A DNA stretch of 64,000 nt from Akkermansia biwaensis (GCF_026072915.1 NZ_AP025943.1:1984001-2048000); one strand, 5' to 3'. Numbered from the stretch's first letter, positions 36,810-48,113 are shown. A program made the numbers and translations. The notes: a model not told the origin generated them from the sequence alone.

Positions 36810-39767
36810 TTACTCCATGCGGGGATTGGGATTGCGTGCAGGGACTAGGTATCCGGTGCCCGATTCCGTTCCCAGAGAAGGGAGCAGATTCATATGGCGC
36901 GGCAGGGATTTGGCCTGGAAAACGGTCGATGACGGGTCCAACATGTTGCCGAAGGTGATTGCCCCCATGGGGCAGGCAAGCTGGCAGGCAGTCTGAGCCG
37001 CTCCGTCCGGCAGAAGGAGGTCTTTGTCCGTGATGCGGATGGAGGTGGAGGGCTCCCCGGGATGTTCCTTCATCAGACGGGATTTGTGCCGGATTTTGGC
37101 GCGCTCCACCATCTGGACGCAATAGGTGCATTTCTCCATGACGCCGCGGGAGCGGACCGTCACATTCGGGTTGCGCTGAAGGTGCGTGGCTTCGTCCGAT
37201 GCCTTGGCGTAGTCGAAGAAGTTGAAGCGACGCGCCTTGTACGGGCAGTTGGTGGCGCAGTACCGCGTGCCCCAGCATCGTGCGTACACCATGGCATTAA
37301 GCCCTTCCGTGGTGTGGACGGTGGCGTTGACCGGGCAGACGGATTCGCACGGCGCCTTGCCGCATTGCTGGCAGGCCACGGGAATGGCGGTCATGGCTCC
37401 CGTGTCCGTGAAGTACCTGTCGATGCGTATCCAGTCCAGGGCCCGCCCTTTCGCCATCTGGTCGCGGCCTACTACGGGAATGTTGTTTTCCGCCCGGCAG
37501 GCGACCATGCACGCGTTGCAGCCGATGCACCGTGACGTGTCAATGGCCATTTTCCATTGGTAAACGGTGTCCGCTCCGGGGGAGGTAAAAGGAGGGGAGA
37601 GGGAGCCGGCGGAGATTTGCGCGAACGGGGTGGGCTGGACGACCGGGCTTTGAACGGCTTCTGTCCGTTCCGGCAAGGGGCTCAGGCTTATCTGAGACAG
37701 GGAGATTCCGTAGCCGGAAAGGATAGGCGTTTCTTCAGATATGGTGTTTCCGTTTTCAGGTTTGGCGGCAATGGGGGGCAGATAGTAAGCGGTGCGATTC
37801 CTCAGGGCGTATCCGTCGGAATGTTCCTGCCCATCTGCGGAAGGGTTTAGGCCGCCGTACCCCAGCGGGAAGACGATCAGGCCGTCCGCCACGCCGGGAA
37901 TGGGGCACAGAAGGGCTTCCGTCCGTCCCTGCGGGGAGTGGAGGACGCAGCGGGCTGGAGAGGAGTCTTTGCCGCCCAGCTTGCGGAAGGTGGAGGGAGA
38001 GACCTGTGCGGACGCCGCCCAGCTTGCGCCCGTGACGGGGTCCGGGCATTCCTGCATCCAGGCGTTGCGTTTCCAGCGGCCGTCCCCGATGCAGTAGTCC
38101 GGAAGGAATTGCAGTTCCAGCATGTCCTTTTCCTGAAGAAATTTTCCATAGTCGGACGCGTCCGGCAGAGAGGCCGCGGCCAGGGCCTTTGCCTGCCGTG
38201 CTTCCTCCTGCGGCGGCAGGGAGGCGTAGGCGGTTTCTTCCGAGTAGCCGCGCTGCAGGGCTTGCGTCCATGCGGCGGTCTTGTCCTCCGGATTGACGGC
38301 GCGTTCAAAGCACTTGCGCGCCCGGTGGTAAACAGGGGAAAGGTGGGAGGGGGAGTTGTCCGCCGTGATGAGGTGCCCTTTGGTGGAGAGCAGGCCGGAG
38401 AGGATTTCTTCCGTGGAGATGCCGCCGTACAGGGGCAGGATGACGGGCTGGCGGTAGCAGAACCTTCCGCGGCAGTCCCGTTCAATTCCCCATGATTCCA
38501 GGGGATGGGCCGCGGGCAGGTGCCAGCGGCAGGCCTGTGAGGTTTCGTCTTCGTACAGGCCCAGGTGGATGCTTTCCATCCGGCTCAGGGCGGCGGCCAG
38601 GGCGGTCCCTTCTCTGGCGTCCAGCACGGGATTTCCGGCGTCCAGCAGCAGGGCGATGTCCACGTTTTTCCGTTTCACGTCACGGAGGAAGTCGTCCAGG
38701 GTTCCGGGGGCTGGTGCGGCGGGTGCGTCCAGAAGCTGGATGCACGGGCCGATGGCTCCGAGAAGTTCGTTGATTTGCCAGACGCGGAGCGCCAGTTCCG
38801 GGCGGGATTCTCCCAGAAGGACCACGCTTTCCCCCGGATGGCTGCACAAGTCCTCCGCACAGTGCTTCAGCCATTCCTGTTCCCGGTTTGTCAGGGGAAG
38901 GGCGGAAATGCGAGTTTTTCCGGCAACAGGGTTGGAGGATTTTTTTTGGCGGATGTAAAAGTCCAGTTCTTCCAGAAAGACGCCCAGGCGTGCCGGAGAT
39001 ATGGGAAGGCGGTGGTCGGCATGGGCTCCCGTGAGGGAAACGCGGCCTTCCGCCGCGTAAAGACGCGTGCGGTTCCGGTTGTCTTCCTTGTAGTTCAGCC
39101 CTTCCGGAGAGCGGGCCGCGATGAATTCCCGCGTGTTGCCGTACGGGTTTTCATGCAGGAAGTCGCAGTCCAGAGCCAAGATGCGTCTGGCGCGCGCGAA
39201 GCGGATGCGGAAGCGGATGCCGTCCGGCAGGACCGCCTGCATGGCGTCGCCGGGGGCGGGAACGGGGGAGTACGCGTAGGTACGGACATGGGGGTTCTTC
39301 CTCCTGATTTCCTCCAGCATGGAGTGCAGCAGCGGAGAGTCCGAGGGAGGCAGAAGGATGCCGATGCGGCCGCCATCCCTCAAATTGCGTGACCATGAGG
39401 AAAAAGCCCCGCGGAATTCGTCTTCCGACGCCTGTTTCCCGTTGAAGAGAATGTGCCTGCTGCGTCCGGGATCGTAAAGGTCCAGAATGGAGGCCTGCAC
39501 CGCGGCCGGCAGGCCGGGGCCTTCCGGGTATTGCAGGGAGGGCAGCAGCTTGACGGGCCTGCCTTCATAACATGCCGCCAGGACGGGCCGGGCGCTTCCC
39601 CCCAGGGACAGGCAAGTGGCGTAGGCCGTTTCCACGCCGGGAACGGACCATTCCGGCCCTTCGTTGTAGGGCACCAGGTATTTTTCCACGCGGCGGCAGG
39701 CGGGCAGCGCCAGGCCCATCAGGGCCGCTCCGGCCCCCATCCATTTCATGAAGGAACGGCGGGACAT
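36810..39767 (-). CDS. actB: ActB-like molybdopterin/Fe-S protein of alternative complex III, Tat-exported
   Basis: A protein of 985 residues from ATG at 39767 (a TTG 49 codons upstream is the alternative, and ActB proteins do usually carry a pre-Tat extension). It opens with the Tat motif SRRSFMKWMGAG. The first ~700 residues form the molybdopterin-oxidoreductase-like domain that lacks cofactor in known ActB. The last ~250 residues hold the ferredoxin-type domain with four cysteine groups, including CIGCNACMVAC, CQQCGKAPCESVC, YCATNCPY and CTYCVQM. It ends in RNPNP, as ActB proteins do. It would pass electrons from quinol on the outer face of the membrane. ActC-F are not adjacent. Confidence 0.82.
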   Translation of the reverse strand: MSRRSFMKWMGAGAALMGLALPACRRVEKYLVPYNEGPEWSVPGVETAYATCLSLGGSARPVLAACYEGRPVKLLPSLQYPEGPGLPAAVQASILDLYDPGRSRHILFNGKQASEDEFRGAFSSWSRNLRDGGRIGILLPPSDSPLLHSMLEEIRRKNPHVRTYAYSPVPAPGDAMQAVLPDGIRFRIRFARARRILALDCDFLHENPYGNTREFIAARSPEGLNYKEDNRNRTRLYAAEGRVSLTGAHADHRLPISPARLGVFLEELDFYIRQKKSSNPVAGKTRISALPLTNREQEWLKHCAEDLCSHPGESVVLLGESRPELALRVWQINELLGAIGPCIQLLDAPAAPAPGTLDDFLRDVKRKNVDIALLLDAGNPVLDAREGTALAAALSRMESIHLGLYEDETSQACRWHLPAAHPLESWGIERDCRGRFCYRQPVILPLYGGISTEEILSGLLSTKGHLITADNSPSHLSPVYHRARKCFERAVNPEDKTAAWTQALQRGYSEETAYASLPPQEEARQAKALAAASLPDASDYGKFLQEKDMLELQFLPDYCIGDGRWKRNAWMQECPDPVTGASWAASAQVSPSTFRKLGGKDSSPARCVLHSPQGRTEALLCPIPGVADGLIVFPLGYGGLNPSADGQEHSDGYALRNRTAYYLPPIAAKPENGNTISEETPILSGYGISLSQISLSPLPERTEAVQSPVVQPTPFAQISAGSLSPPFTSPGADTVYQWKMAIDTSRCIGCNACMVACRAENNIPVVGRDQMAKGRALDWIRIDRYFTDTGAMTAIPVACQQCGKAPCESVCPVNATVHTTEGLNAMVYARCWGTRYCATNCPYKARRFNFFDYAKASDEATHLQRNPNVTVRSRGVMEKCTYCVQMVERAKIRHKSRLMKEHPGEPSTSIRITDKDLLLPDGAAQTACQLACPMGAITFGNMLDPSSTVFQAKSLPRHMNLLPSLGTESGTGYLVPARNPNPRME

Positions 39768-39962
39768 TTCCCGTTCTTCTTCCGGAAGAAAGGCGGGATG
39801 GTCATGCGGAACATCGTTCCGGAGGAATGGCGGCTGCGGAGTCAAATTGTGGTAGGCGTGGATGATTGATGAATGGGAACGGCTTTTTTTAGGAAATCCG
39901 GGGGGCGAAATCAAGCGGTGAATGCCGCCTGTTTTCGTCGTCCGGAGTTATGAAGGGAAAGT

Positions 39963-40499
39963 TCAGGGGCTGCAATCCTCTCGCTGGCGGTATTCGATGA
40001 AGTTGATCACGGCCTCAAGCTGCCGGTCATTCAGCAGGACGGCCTGGGATTCGTAAATGCCGCAGTTTTCCGGAAGCAGGGGCAAGTAGTCCAGGGCATC
40101 AAAATCTCCAAGCTGGCCGCGGAGGTCCAGCGTCAGCCATGCGGGCAGGAGAAAGCGGTATCCCTTGGGATCGGTAAAAATCAGGGCGTCCCAGCATGCC
40201 CGGACCATGGCGGGCGTGATGCGGCGCCAGTCGCTGCGTTCTTCACAGGGGGCGACGGCAGCACATACTTCTCTGGGGGCGTACATGTCCAGGAGCTGCG
40301 TGGTCATGAGCCCGATGCCGTCTTCCAGCGTGACGCCGTCAAAGGCGGCGTCAATTTGTTCCATCAGGGCTTTTTCGTCGCGTAAAAGGGATTTGGGCGG
40401 GGGAAGGGGCTTGGCGAATTCCTGCCGGAAATACGCCAGAACATGCGCCGCCGCCTGTTCCGGTTCGCTGTCGTAAATGATGTCCAGGGATAGTTCCAT
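39963..40499 (-). CDS. DUF6714-like cytoplasmic protein
   Basis: A 178-residue protein from ATG at 40499; the longer frame upstream to 40646 overlaps actA. It has no signal or membrane segment. The segment AFDGVTLEDGIGLMTTQLLDMY, then DWRRITPAMV and FTDPKGYRFLLPAWL, matches what I recall of DUF6714, a family of unknown function often found in scattered single copies. Its place between actA and actB is unusual, since these two genes normally abut. A role in the complex is not supported beyond position. Confidence 0.6.
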   Translation of the reverse strand: MELSLDIIYDSEPEQAAAHVLAYFRQEFAKPLPPPKSLLRDEKALMEQIDAAFDGVTLEDGIGLMTTQLLDMYAPREVCAAVAPCEERSDWRRITPAMVRACWDALIFTDPKGYRFLLPAWLTLDLRGQLGDFDALDYLPLLPENCGIYESQAVLLNDRQLEAVINFIEYRQREDCSP

Positions 40500-40600
40500 G
40501 GGGGCATGATACAGGAACGGTGCGGTGTTCCGCCATAGCGGAGAAGGAAGGGTACGTGACTGGAAAGTCATGTTTCCGGGCGTTCCCCAGGAGACGGCGG

Positions 40601-41305
40601 TCAATGGTGGCATGTGGAGCAGTCCGTTTTTGGCTGGATTTTCCATTGCCGTTTCAGGTATTCGCCAAGCTGGTGCTGCGTGCCGATGCGGCGGCCTTCC
40701 TCGTCATGGACGGAGTGGGTGCGGAGATAGTCCGCGGCGGAATAGTGGGAACTGGCCGCTTCCTCCAGCGGGCGCAGGTGGGGAACGGGGTTGCGGTGGC
40801 AGTCCAGACACCAGCGCATGCGGGCGTCACGGGGCGCCTTCATCACTTCCATTCCTGCCGCATCCTCATGGCAGGATGTGCAGCCGATGCCGCGGTTCAG
40901 GTGGGCCATGTGGTTGAAATAGGCGTGGCCGGAAAGGCGGTTGACCATGACCCAGCGTACCGGCTCTCCCGTATAGCCGGGGAATTGCGGATCAGCCGCC
41001 GCGCGCAGGGGGGCGATGAGCGGGCTGTTCGGCAGGATGTGCTGATGGCAGCCCAGGCAGGATTTGGTGTCAGGAATGCCGGCCCGCGGGGAACGCAACG
41101 CGGCGGCGTGGCAGGACGTGCACCCCATCTTCAGGTCCCCGGCGTGCAATTTGTGGGAAAAGCGCACGGGCTGCACAGGGGTATGCTCCTTTACGTAAAA
41201 GTTGAGATAATACACCCCTCCCAGAATCAGGGCGAGAACGAGCATGCCCAGCGCGATGATGCCGTAAAACCGTCTGTTGGCATGGGGTGGAAAGATGTTG
41301 GCCAT
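40601..41305 (-). CDS. actA: Pentaheme cytochrome c, ActA-type
   Basis: A 234-residue protein with one N-terminal membrane anchor (about residues 14-36) and a periplasmic domain with exactly five CxxCH heme sites at 62-66, 83-87, 142-146, 166-170 and 229-233. The pattern matches ActA of alternative complex III, where it carries electrons to the terminal acceptor. The start lies 27 bp after the Gfo/Idh gene. It needs a c-type cytochrome maturation system encoded elsewhere. The closest alternative is a NapC/NrfH-type cytochrome, but NrfH has four hemes and a different spacing. Confidence 0.85.
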   Translation of the reverse strand: MANIFPPHANRRFYGIIALGMLVLALILGGVYYLNFYVKEHTPVQPVRFSHKLHAGDLKMGCTSCHAAALRSPRAGIPDTKSCLGCHQHILPNSPLIAPLRAAADPQFPGYTGEPVRWVMVNRLSGHAYFNHMAHLNRGIGCTSCHEDAAGMEVMKAPRDARMRWCLDCHRNPVPHLRPLEEAASSHYSAADYLRTHSVHDEEGRRIGTQHQLGEYLKRQWKIQPKTDCSTCHH

Positions 41306-41332
41306 GGTGCGTAGAGAGGGGGGCGGCGGAGG

Positions 41333-42610
41333 TCAGGCCGTTCTTCCCGGCCGCGGGATGCGGGCGGGCGGCAATGGCGTGTCCATCGTCAGGTCTTCCG
41401 GCACCAGCCTAGCGGTGTTCTTTTTGATCTGTTCCCAGGTGATGCGCTGCCCGGTGTGGGCCGCTTCCCGCCCCAGGATGGCCACCAGCGTTTTGTTGGC
41501 CGCGCTTTCCAGCGTTTGCGTCCAGGTGCCGGAGCGCAGAAAGCGGTAAAAGGCCACGTGGGTGTCCGCGTACATGTTGCCCCGTTCTCCGCGGAAGCGC
41601 CAGCGCTTGTCCGCCTGGATGTGCGGGCGGTAGGGCGTGACCAGCATGCCTTTTTCACAGACCGTCCGGTCCGTGATCTCTCCGTGGCAGCCGACCCACT
41701 GCCGGCATGAAATGTGGCCCACCACGTTGTGGTCGTATTCGAAATAAACGTCGTAATGGTCCCAGACGTCACCGTCGTCCCGGCGCTGGGCGCGGCCTCC
41801 GGAGCCGAAGGCGGCCAGCGGAAGCTGTTCGTTCATGGACCAGACCATGCCGTCGATGGTATGGACGATTTGCTCCACGAACTGGCCTCCGCTCAGCCAG
41901 TTCCAGGCGGTCCAGTTGCGGAGGGCCCAGGCCACGTCCGTGTCGGTGGCGGGGCGGGAATCCAGCGCCAGCGGGGACTTGGGAGGAGTAGTATAATACA
42001 ATCCGTCAAAGGAAAGCACCCGGCCGAGTTCTCCGGAGGCCAGCTTGCGGTGGGCTTCCTCGTTCGCCTTGTCGTAACGCCAGCAGAAGCCGTCCAGAAT
42101 GACCAGGTTTTTAAGTTTGGCGAGGCGGGCGGATTCCAGCACGGAAAGTACGCCGGGTACGTCCACGGCCACAGGTTTTTCCGCGTAAATGTGCTTGTTG
42201 GCGTCAATAGCCGCGGCCAGATGTTCCGGACGGAAGGCGGGAGGGGTGCAGAGGAGGACCACGTCAATGTCCGTCTGGAGGAGTTTTCTGTAGCCGTCCA
42301 GGCCGTGGAACATGCGGCTCTTGTCCGCCTGCATGCGGGGGCCGTATTGTTCCGTGAGCAGCCTGGCGCCGAAGACGGTCCGTTCCTCGAATACGTCCGC
42401 CAGGGCCCATACCACCGTGCCCGGATCGGCGTCCAGCGCGTTTTTCATGGCTCCCAGCCCACGGCCGCCGCAGCCCACCAGCCCCACTTTCAGGGGCCTG
42501 GCGTCTGTGAAAGGTTCGGCGGCGTTTACATACGGCGCGGCCATCAGGAATCCTGCGGTTCCTGCGGCAGTCTTCAGAAAATTGCGTCTGTTCCAGATCG
42601 GGGCGCCCAT
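41333..42610 (-). CDS. Tat-exported Gfo/Idh/MocA-family oxidoreductase
   Basis: A 425-residue protein starting with a Tat signal (NRRNFLKTAAG). The Rossmann domain has GLVGCGGRGLGAM (about 43-55) and the family EKP motif YAEKPVAVD. The C-terminal alpha/beta domain ends with the ILGREAAHTGQ block common in planctomycete and verrucomicrobial secreted members. The family oxidises or epimerises sugars using bound NAD(P); some Tat-exported relatives are GH109 glycosidases. Residues diagnostic of GH109 are not seen here, so I do not use that name. The gene is the first of the run leading into actA, possibly by chance. Confidence 0.82.
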   Translation of the reverse strand: MGAPIWNRRNFLKTAAGTAGFLMAAPYVNAAEPFTDARPLKVGLVGCGGRGLGAMKNALDADPGTVVWALADVFEERTVFGARLLTEQYGPRMQADKSRMFHGLDGYRKLLQTDIDVVLLCTPPAFRPEHLAAAIDANKHIYAEKPVAVDVPGVLSVLESARLAKLKNLVILDGFCWRYDKANEEAHRKLASGELGRVLSFDGLYYTTPPKSPLALDSRPATDTDVAWALRNWTAWNWLSGGQFVEQIVHTIDGMVWSMNEQLPLAAFGSGGRAQRRDDGDVWDHYDVYFEYDHNVVGHISCRQWVGCHGEITDRTVCEKGMLVTPYRPHIQADKRWRFRGERGNMYADTHVAFYRFLRSGTWTQTLESAANKTLVAILGREAAHTGQRITWEQIKKNTARLVPEDLTMDTPLPPARIPRPGRTA

Positions 42611-42909
42611 CTCAATCAGATTATACGGAGACGTTTGACGGAATCAAACGCTGTATTCAAACGGTGACGCAAAAAGTAGACGCAACCTCCGCCGGCGGAA
42701 ATTGCGTCTACTACAGGAAACCAATGAATGCACTATTCTGGCTATTGGGTTGAACGGGACACTCTCCCGTTCATCAGGCTAAGCGCGCATGGCGGAAAAT
42801 TTTGTCTAAAAAACATTCCCGGGGAATGAAAAACTGGTTTGACTCCTGAATCCGCTTTGCCCATGATGACCTCCAATGAGGCCTCCGGCTTCTCCATCAA
42901 AAATAGTCT
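42611..42909. other. Divergent intergenic region with a hairpin
   Basis: About 300 bp without a gene. A 9-bp inverted repeat (tgaacggga, 5-nt loop, tcccgttca) lies at 42751-42773 without a T-run, so it is not a clear terminator; a protein-binding or RNA role is unproven. Promoters for both flanking genes are expected here. Confidence 0.35.
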
Positions 42910-43326
42910 ATGAAACAGCTTCTCATTCCTTCTGCATTATTTCTGGCGGCGCTGGCCCTCGTTTCCTGCGACGGCGGGAAAAAACAGGAACAGGCCCCTG
43001 AAGCCTCCTCCCAGGAACAAGCCGTTCCCAGGACGCCCGGCGAGGAAATGCTGGCGGTGATGCTGGTGGTCAAGGACCAGGCGACGGCGAATGCCAATGC
43101 CGGAAAAATTAGGGAATTGGCCGCCAGGTTGCCCAAGGATATGCCGCATGAGGAAAGCGTAAGCATCATGAATGAAATGCTCCGCTTTGCCAGCCGGGAA
43201 TGCTACGGCTCTCTGGATCTGGAAGACGCGCTGAAGACGATCAAGTTTGACACCGGGGAATATACGGGCAGCGTTCCGCTGGATGTGGACGGCTTTGAAC
43301 CCACTCCGGACGAACCGGGGAAATAG
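42910..43326 (+). CDS. Small lipoprotein of unknown function
   Basis: A 138-residue protein with a signal peptide ending in the lipobox ALVSC (cysteine at about 20) and a Glu/Gln/Ala-rich linker that probably spans from the membrane. The mature part is largely helical (residues 45-105), and no family is recognised. The C-terminus is acidic and Pro-rich. It stands alone, with the convergent aroB gene downstream. Confidence 0.7.
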   Translation: MKQLLIPSALFLAALALVSCDGGKKQEQAPEASSQEQAVPRTPGEEMLAVMLVVKDQATANANAGKIRELAARLPKDMPHEESVSIMNEMLRFASRECYGSLDLEDALKTIKFDTGEYTGSVPLDVDGFEPTPDEPGK

Positions 43327-43434
43327 GGGGGGGAGACGCCGTGGAAAACGCCTTTCCCCTTTTCATGGGCAGGTCGCGCCGGAATACCGGAAAAGTGCGG
43401 ATATGCCGCCGTTCGGCAGCGGAGAGAGAACTCA

Positions 43435-44547
43435 TTAGGTCAGGGGGCGGCGCAGTTCTTCAATGGCTTCCGCCATGTCTTCCCGCGTGATTTTTTTGGA
43501 AATGCCGGCTTCCCCCGCCTTCGTGAGCAGGACGAAGCGGATGGCTCCGGCACGGAATTTCTTGTCGGAGGCTGTTTTGTCGAGCACCAGTTCCGTATCC
43601 ATTCCTTCCGGAAGGGTCAGGGGCAGGTCCAGCGCCTGAAGGGCGGAGAGTATTTTCTTGGCGTCCGACGCGCTTAGTCCCGCTTTCCGCTCGCTCAGGA
43701 ACAGGGCCGCACGCATGCCCAGCGCGACGGCTTCCCCGTGCAGGATGGTTCCGTAGGGAACGGCCGCCTCAATGCCGTGGCCGATCGTGTGGCCGAAGTT
43801 GAGCAGGGCGCGGATGCCCTGGGTTTCCAGTTCGTCATGTTCCACGATGCGGGCCTTGATGGCCACATTCCGCGCAATCAGGTCCGGCAGCCTGGCAATG
43901 GTATCCAGGGAAAAACCGATGGAAAGTTCCGGTCCCAGGCGTTTCAGGTCATGGAGCATGGAGGCGTCCCTGATGGCGGCATGCTTGACGGCTTCCGCCA
44001 GTCCTTCCGCCAGGGTGCGGCGGTCCAGCGTCACCAGGGTGGTGGGATCAATGACGACGACGGACGGCTGGTGAAAGGCCCCGACCAGATTTTTGCCTTC
44101 CGGAATGTTGACGGCGGTTTTGCCGCCCACGGAACTGTCCACCTGCGCGACGATCGTCGTGGGAATCTGCATGAAGGGAATGCCCCGGTAATGAATGGCG
44201 GCCACGAATCCGGCCAGGTCCCCGACCACCCCCCCGCCCAGTGCGGCTATGCAGCCGGTGCGGTCAATGCCTGCCCGCACCAGTTCGGAACACAACTCTT
44301 CCGCCTGCTGCATGCTTTTGGACGCTTCTCCCGCATCCACGACGTGCAGGCTGGGCATGAAGCCCGCGCTTTCCAGGGATTTCCTCACGCGCTCCGCGTA
44401 CAGAGGGGCCACGTTCGTGTCCGTGACAATCGCTATTTTGCCGTCCAGCCCCGCACGGTAGGCAAACTCCCCTACGCGGTCCAGAGCGCCGTTTTCCACA
44501 TGAATATCATAAGAACGCTCTCCAAGAGCTAGCGAAATGGTAGGCAT
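43435..44547 (-). CDS. aroB: 3-dehydroquinate synthase
   Basis: A 370-residue protein starting at MPTISLALGERSYDI; the open frame upstream to 44664 is not conserved. Motifs include GGGVVGDLAGFVAA (NAD and substrate site), the PTTIVAQVDSSVGGKTAVN block, EAVKHAAI and the zinc-ligand segment FGHTIGHGIEA. It makes dehydroquinate from DAHP in the shikimate pathway. It is monocistronic here; the next gene on the strand lies 224 bp upstream. Confidence 0.96.
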   Translation of the reverse strand: MPTISLALGERSYDIHVENGALDRVGEFAYRAGLDGKIAIVTDTNVAPLYAERVRKSLESAGFMPSLHVVDAGEASKSMQQAEELCSELVRAGIDRTGCIAALGGGVVGDLAGFVAAIHYRGIPFMQIPTTIVAQVDSSVGGKTAVNIPEGKNLVGAFHQPSVVVIDPTTLVTLDRRTLAEGLAEAVKHAAIRDASMLHDLKRLGPELSIGFSLDTIARLPDLIARNVAIKARIVEHDELETQGIRALLNFGHTIGHGIEAAVPYGTILHGEAVALGMRAALFLSERKAGLSASDAKKILSALQALDLPLTLPEGMDTELVLDKTASDKKFRAGAIRFVLLTKAGEAGISKKITREDMAEAIEELRRPLT

Positions 44548-44771
44548 GCGGCCAGTATGGAGCATTCCGGATGGAAGCACAAACGGAAAGTGAAGATGAA
44601 ACGAAGAAGACACCTCTTCCGCGTTCCCCAAATTCCTGGCAGGTTCTTCCGGAATGGTCTGCAAAGAAATGAACGGCGGCGCAAACTTCCCGTGCGGAAC
44701 GCCGGCAAATGGAGTAATCCGCGCCGTTCAGGGACGGAGAGCCGGAACGCAGGAGGAGGGACTTCCGTTCC

Positions 44772-45332
44772 CTAATGCGTTTTTGTCTTTGGCGCCAGCG
44801 GGGAAAGCGTGTCCAGAATCACCTGTAAATGTTCGGCACGGGTGGGATTGAACGTCCCGTCGTCTTTCCAGATGATATTGCCGTTGCCGTCCAGCAGGAC
44901 GATGGCCGTTTCCGCCTTTTTGTGGAGGGAAAGCCTTCTGCGGACAAAAGCCTGGTCGTAATAGGAGATCAGGGAATTGGTCTTCATGTAAAAATCGGGA
45001 ATATCGCCCAGGGCCTGGGTGAAGGCCGGAACGTCCCCTTCTATGGGAGGAGGCTGGAGAACCAGCAAAATCCTGTATTCCACCGGAGTGGGCGTGTGCT
45101 TGTACTGCTTGTGCAGGTCTTCGCAGAAGGGAAGCCATGTTTTCATGCTGTACAGCGCTTCCGGATGAAAGACGGTGAGCATGATATGAAAGCTCTTGGG
45201 CATGATGGGCGGCAGGGAAACATTGTCTCCCAGCAGGTTCATGCCGTTGATATCCGGAAAGCGGTAACGTCCGTCCCCGGCATAGGGATGCTCCGGGTCG
45301 GGCGTTGGCAAGTGGATTTCCTGATGCTTCAT
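44772..45332 (-). CDS. Thioredoxin-fold protein, ATP10-like layout
   Basis: A 186-residue protein without signal peptide. It opens with FPDINGMNLLG, followed by an LPPIMPKSFHIMLTVF strand, and ends with AIVLLDGNGNIIWKDDG before a closing helix; this order recalls thioredoxin-like proteins such as AhpC/TlpA relatives and the ATP10 assembly factor. The redox CxxC is absent; the only Cys is in the helix after WLPF. A chaperone or scaffold role is therefore more likely than disulfide exchange, but no function is known. It sits upstream of aroB on the same strand, and its promoter lies next to the rRNA leader. Confidence 0.5.
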   Translation of the reverse strand: MKHQEIHLPTPDPEHPYAGDGRYRFPDINGMNLLGDNVSLPPIMPKSFHIMLTVFHPEALYSMKTWLPFCEDLHKQYKHTPTPVEYRILLVLQPPPIEGDVPAFTQALGDIPDFYMKTNSLISYYDQAFVRRRLSLHKKAETAIVLLDGNGNIIWKDDGTFNPTRAEHLQVILDTLSPLAPKTKTH

Positions 45333-45535
45333 GCGCGATTAGACAAGAAACGGAGGGTGAATGTTCATGCCACGGGCTTTTGAAGAGATGGCAAATTCAC
45401 CCCCGGCAGTCATTTTGTCAGCTTGCACGCAGGTCGGTTGAAAAAACGTTCAAAAAAATTGAAAAATTATTTTATTCATAATCAGTGTATTATGAAAATG
45501 TTGACAGGAAGTATGAAAAAACGGTTCAAAATATA

Positions 45536-45563
45536 TTGACAAATAAGTATGTTTTGGTAGACT
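45536..45563 (+). promoter_or_regulatory. rRNA operon promoter
   Basis: TTGACA, a 16-bp spacer and TAGACT about 390 bp ahead of 16S, after a highly AT-rich upstream stretch that could act as an UP element. A second TTGACA at 45501 lacks a good -10. The ~390-nt leader to 16S holds no gene. Confidence 0.7.
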
Positions 45564-45958
45564 TCTCGGCACGCCAACACGGCGGCAGTACGAAAGGCCA
45601 ACGGCCCTGAGGGACCCGGAGAGGGGATCGATGGGAAGGGAAGCCGGCCGTCTGCAGGAAGCTTTTTTAGATAGAGAGCGCCGATAAGAAGATTTTCAAG
45701 GGAATGACTACCGAACCCTACGCAGGGCCGTCCTTTGAGCGATGAGAATCGCCCGGAGGAGTACCGGCTTGAAGGAGCGACCTAGCTCTGAGAGGGTAGG
45801 GTTGGTAGAAGCAAGGGAAGGAAAAAAGGTCGTGACGCGCGCCGTGCTGGTATAAGCGAAGAGGCATGAGGGAGACAAACCCGAGTGAAGAGCTTGCGAA
45901 GCATGGCGCAAATGAAATCGAGAGATTCCATTTGGTCCAGCAATTTCAAAAATTATAT

Positions 45959-47473
<1,515 letters not shown>

Positions 47474-47644
47474 TGGAGTAAGTGCAGCATTGACTGCATA
47501 GGTCGGCTCTCGTCCCGAGGGATGAGAAAGCGTATCTCGCGAGGGAGCGCAACGAACTACAACAAGATGTGTAAAGCAGGCTCGCCTTTGAGCGGAGCCG
47601 GTACGACGTGCGTCACGGCCTTTTTTTCAGAAAGAACCGCAACT

Positions 47645-47720
47645 GGGGGTATAGCTCAGTTGGTAGAGCGCCAGCTTTGCAAGCTGGATGTCCGGGGTTC
47701 GAGTCCCCGTGCCTCCACCA
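47645..47720 (+). tRNA. tRNA-Ala (TGC)
   Basis: A 76-nt cloverleaf with encoded CCA; the anticodon loop TTTGCAA is closed by CCAGC/GCTGG. It is the first tRNA of the 16S-23S spacer. Confidence 0.97.
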
Positions 47721-47826
47721 GTTTCGGTAAGCGGGTTGAAAGAGGAAAAGAACTGTTAACTATTAACCATTACTTGTTAACTATTAACTGTTACCTATTC
47801 CCTATCAACTGCAAGAGACCCAAGCC

Positions 47827-47903
47827 GGGCCTGTAGCTCAGTTGGTTAGAGCACGCGCTTGATAAGCGCGGGGTCACAGGTTCAAGTCCTGTCAGGCCCA
47901 CCA
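47827..47903 (+). tRNA. tRNA-Ile (GAT)
   Basis: A 77-nt cloverleaf with encoded CCA and anticodon loop TTGATAA. The Ala-then-Ile order is the reverse of the common Ile-Ala spacer order in many bacteria. Confidence 0.97.
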
Positions 47904-47934
47904 AGAAATTGCTTATTGGAAGGAAGACGAAAAT

Positions 47935-47949
47935 TGACATCTGCGTGGC
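47935..47949 (+). repeat. Left arm of 23S processing stem
   Basis: The 15-nt TGACATCTGCGTGGC is a perfect complement of 51025-51039, so the precursor would pair across the whole 23S gene. This is the expected substrate position for RNase III. Confidence 0.7.
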
Positions 47950-48113
47950 AAAGAAAACGATTGCTGAGAAGCAATCGCTTTCCAACAAGTGGGTAGTTGA
48001 ATAACAACAACTACAACAACACAAAAACATGCATACCAAGATAAAAAGACAATACAGTAAGTCACGAAAGGGCTTTGTGGTATTGTAGGAGTGGTAAAAA
48101 ACTTTTGCAATAT

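Noticed and set aside
41333-42610. Naming the Tat-exported Gfo/Idh/MocA protein as a GH109 alpha-N-acetylgalactosaminidase
   Set aside because: The genus does encode GH109 enzymes in this fold, but the residues and segments I associate with GH109 are not visible here.
47522-47836. A frame over the 16S-23S spacer and tRNA-Ala
   Set aside because: Covers a clear tRNA; not coding.
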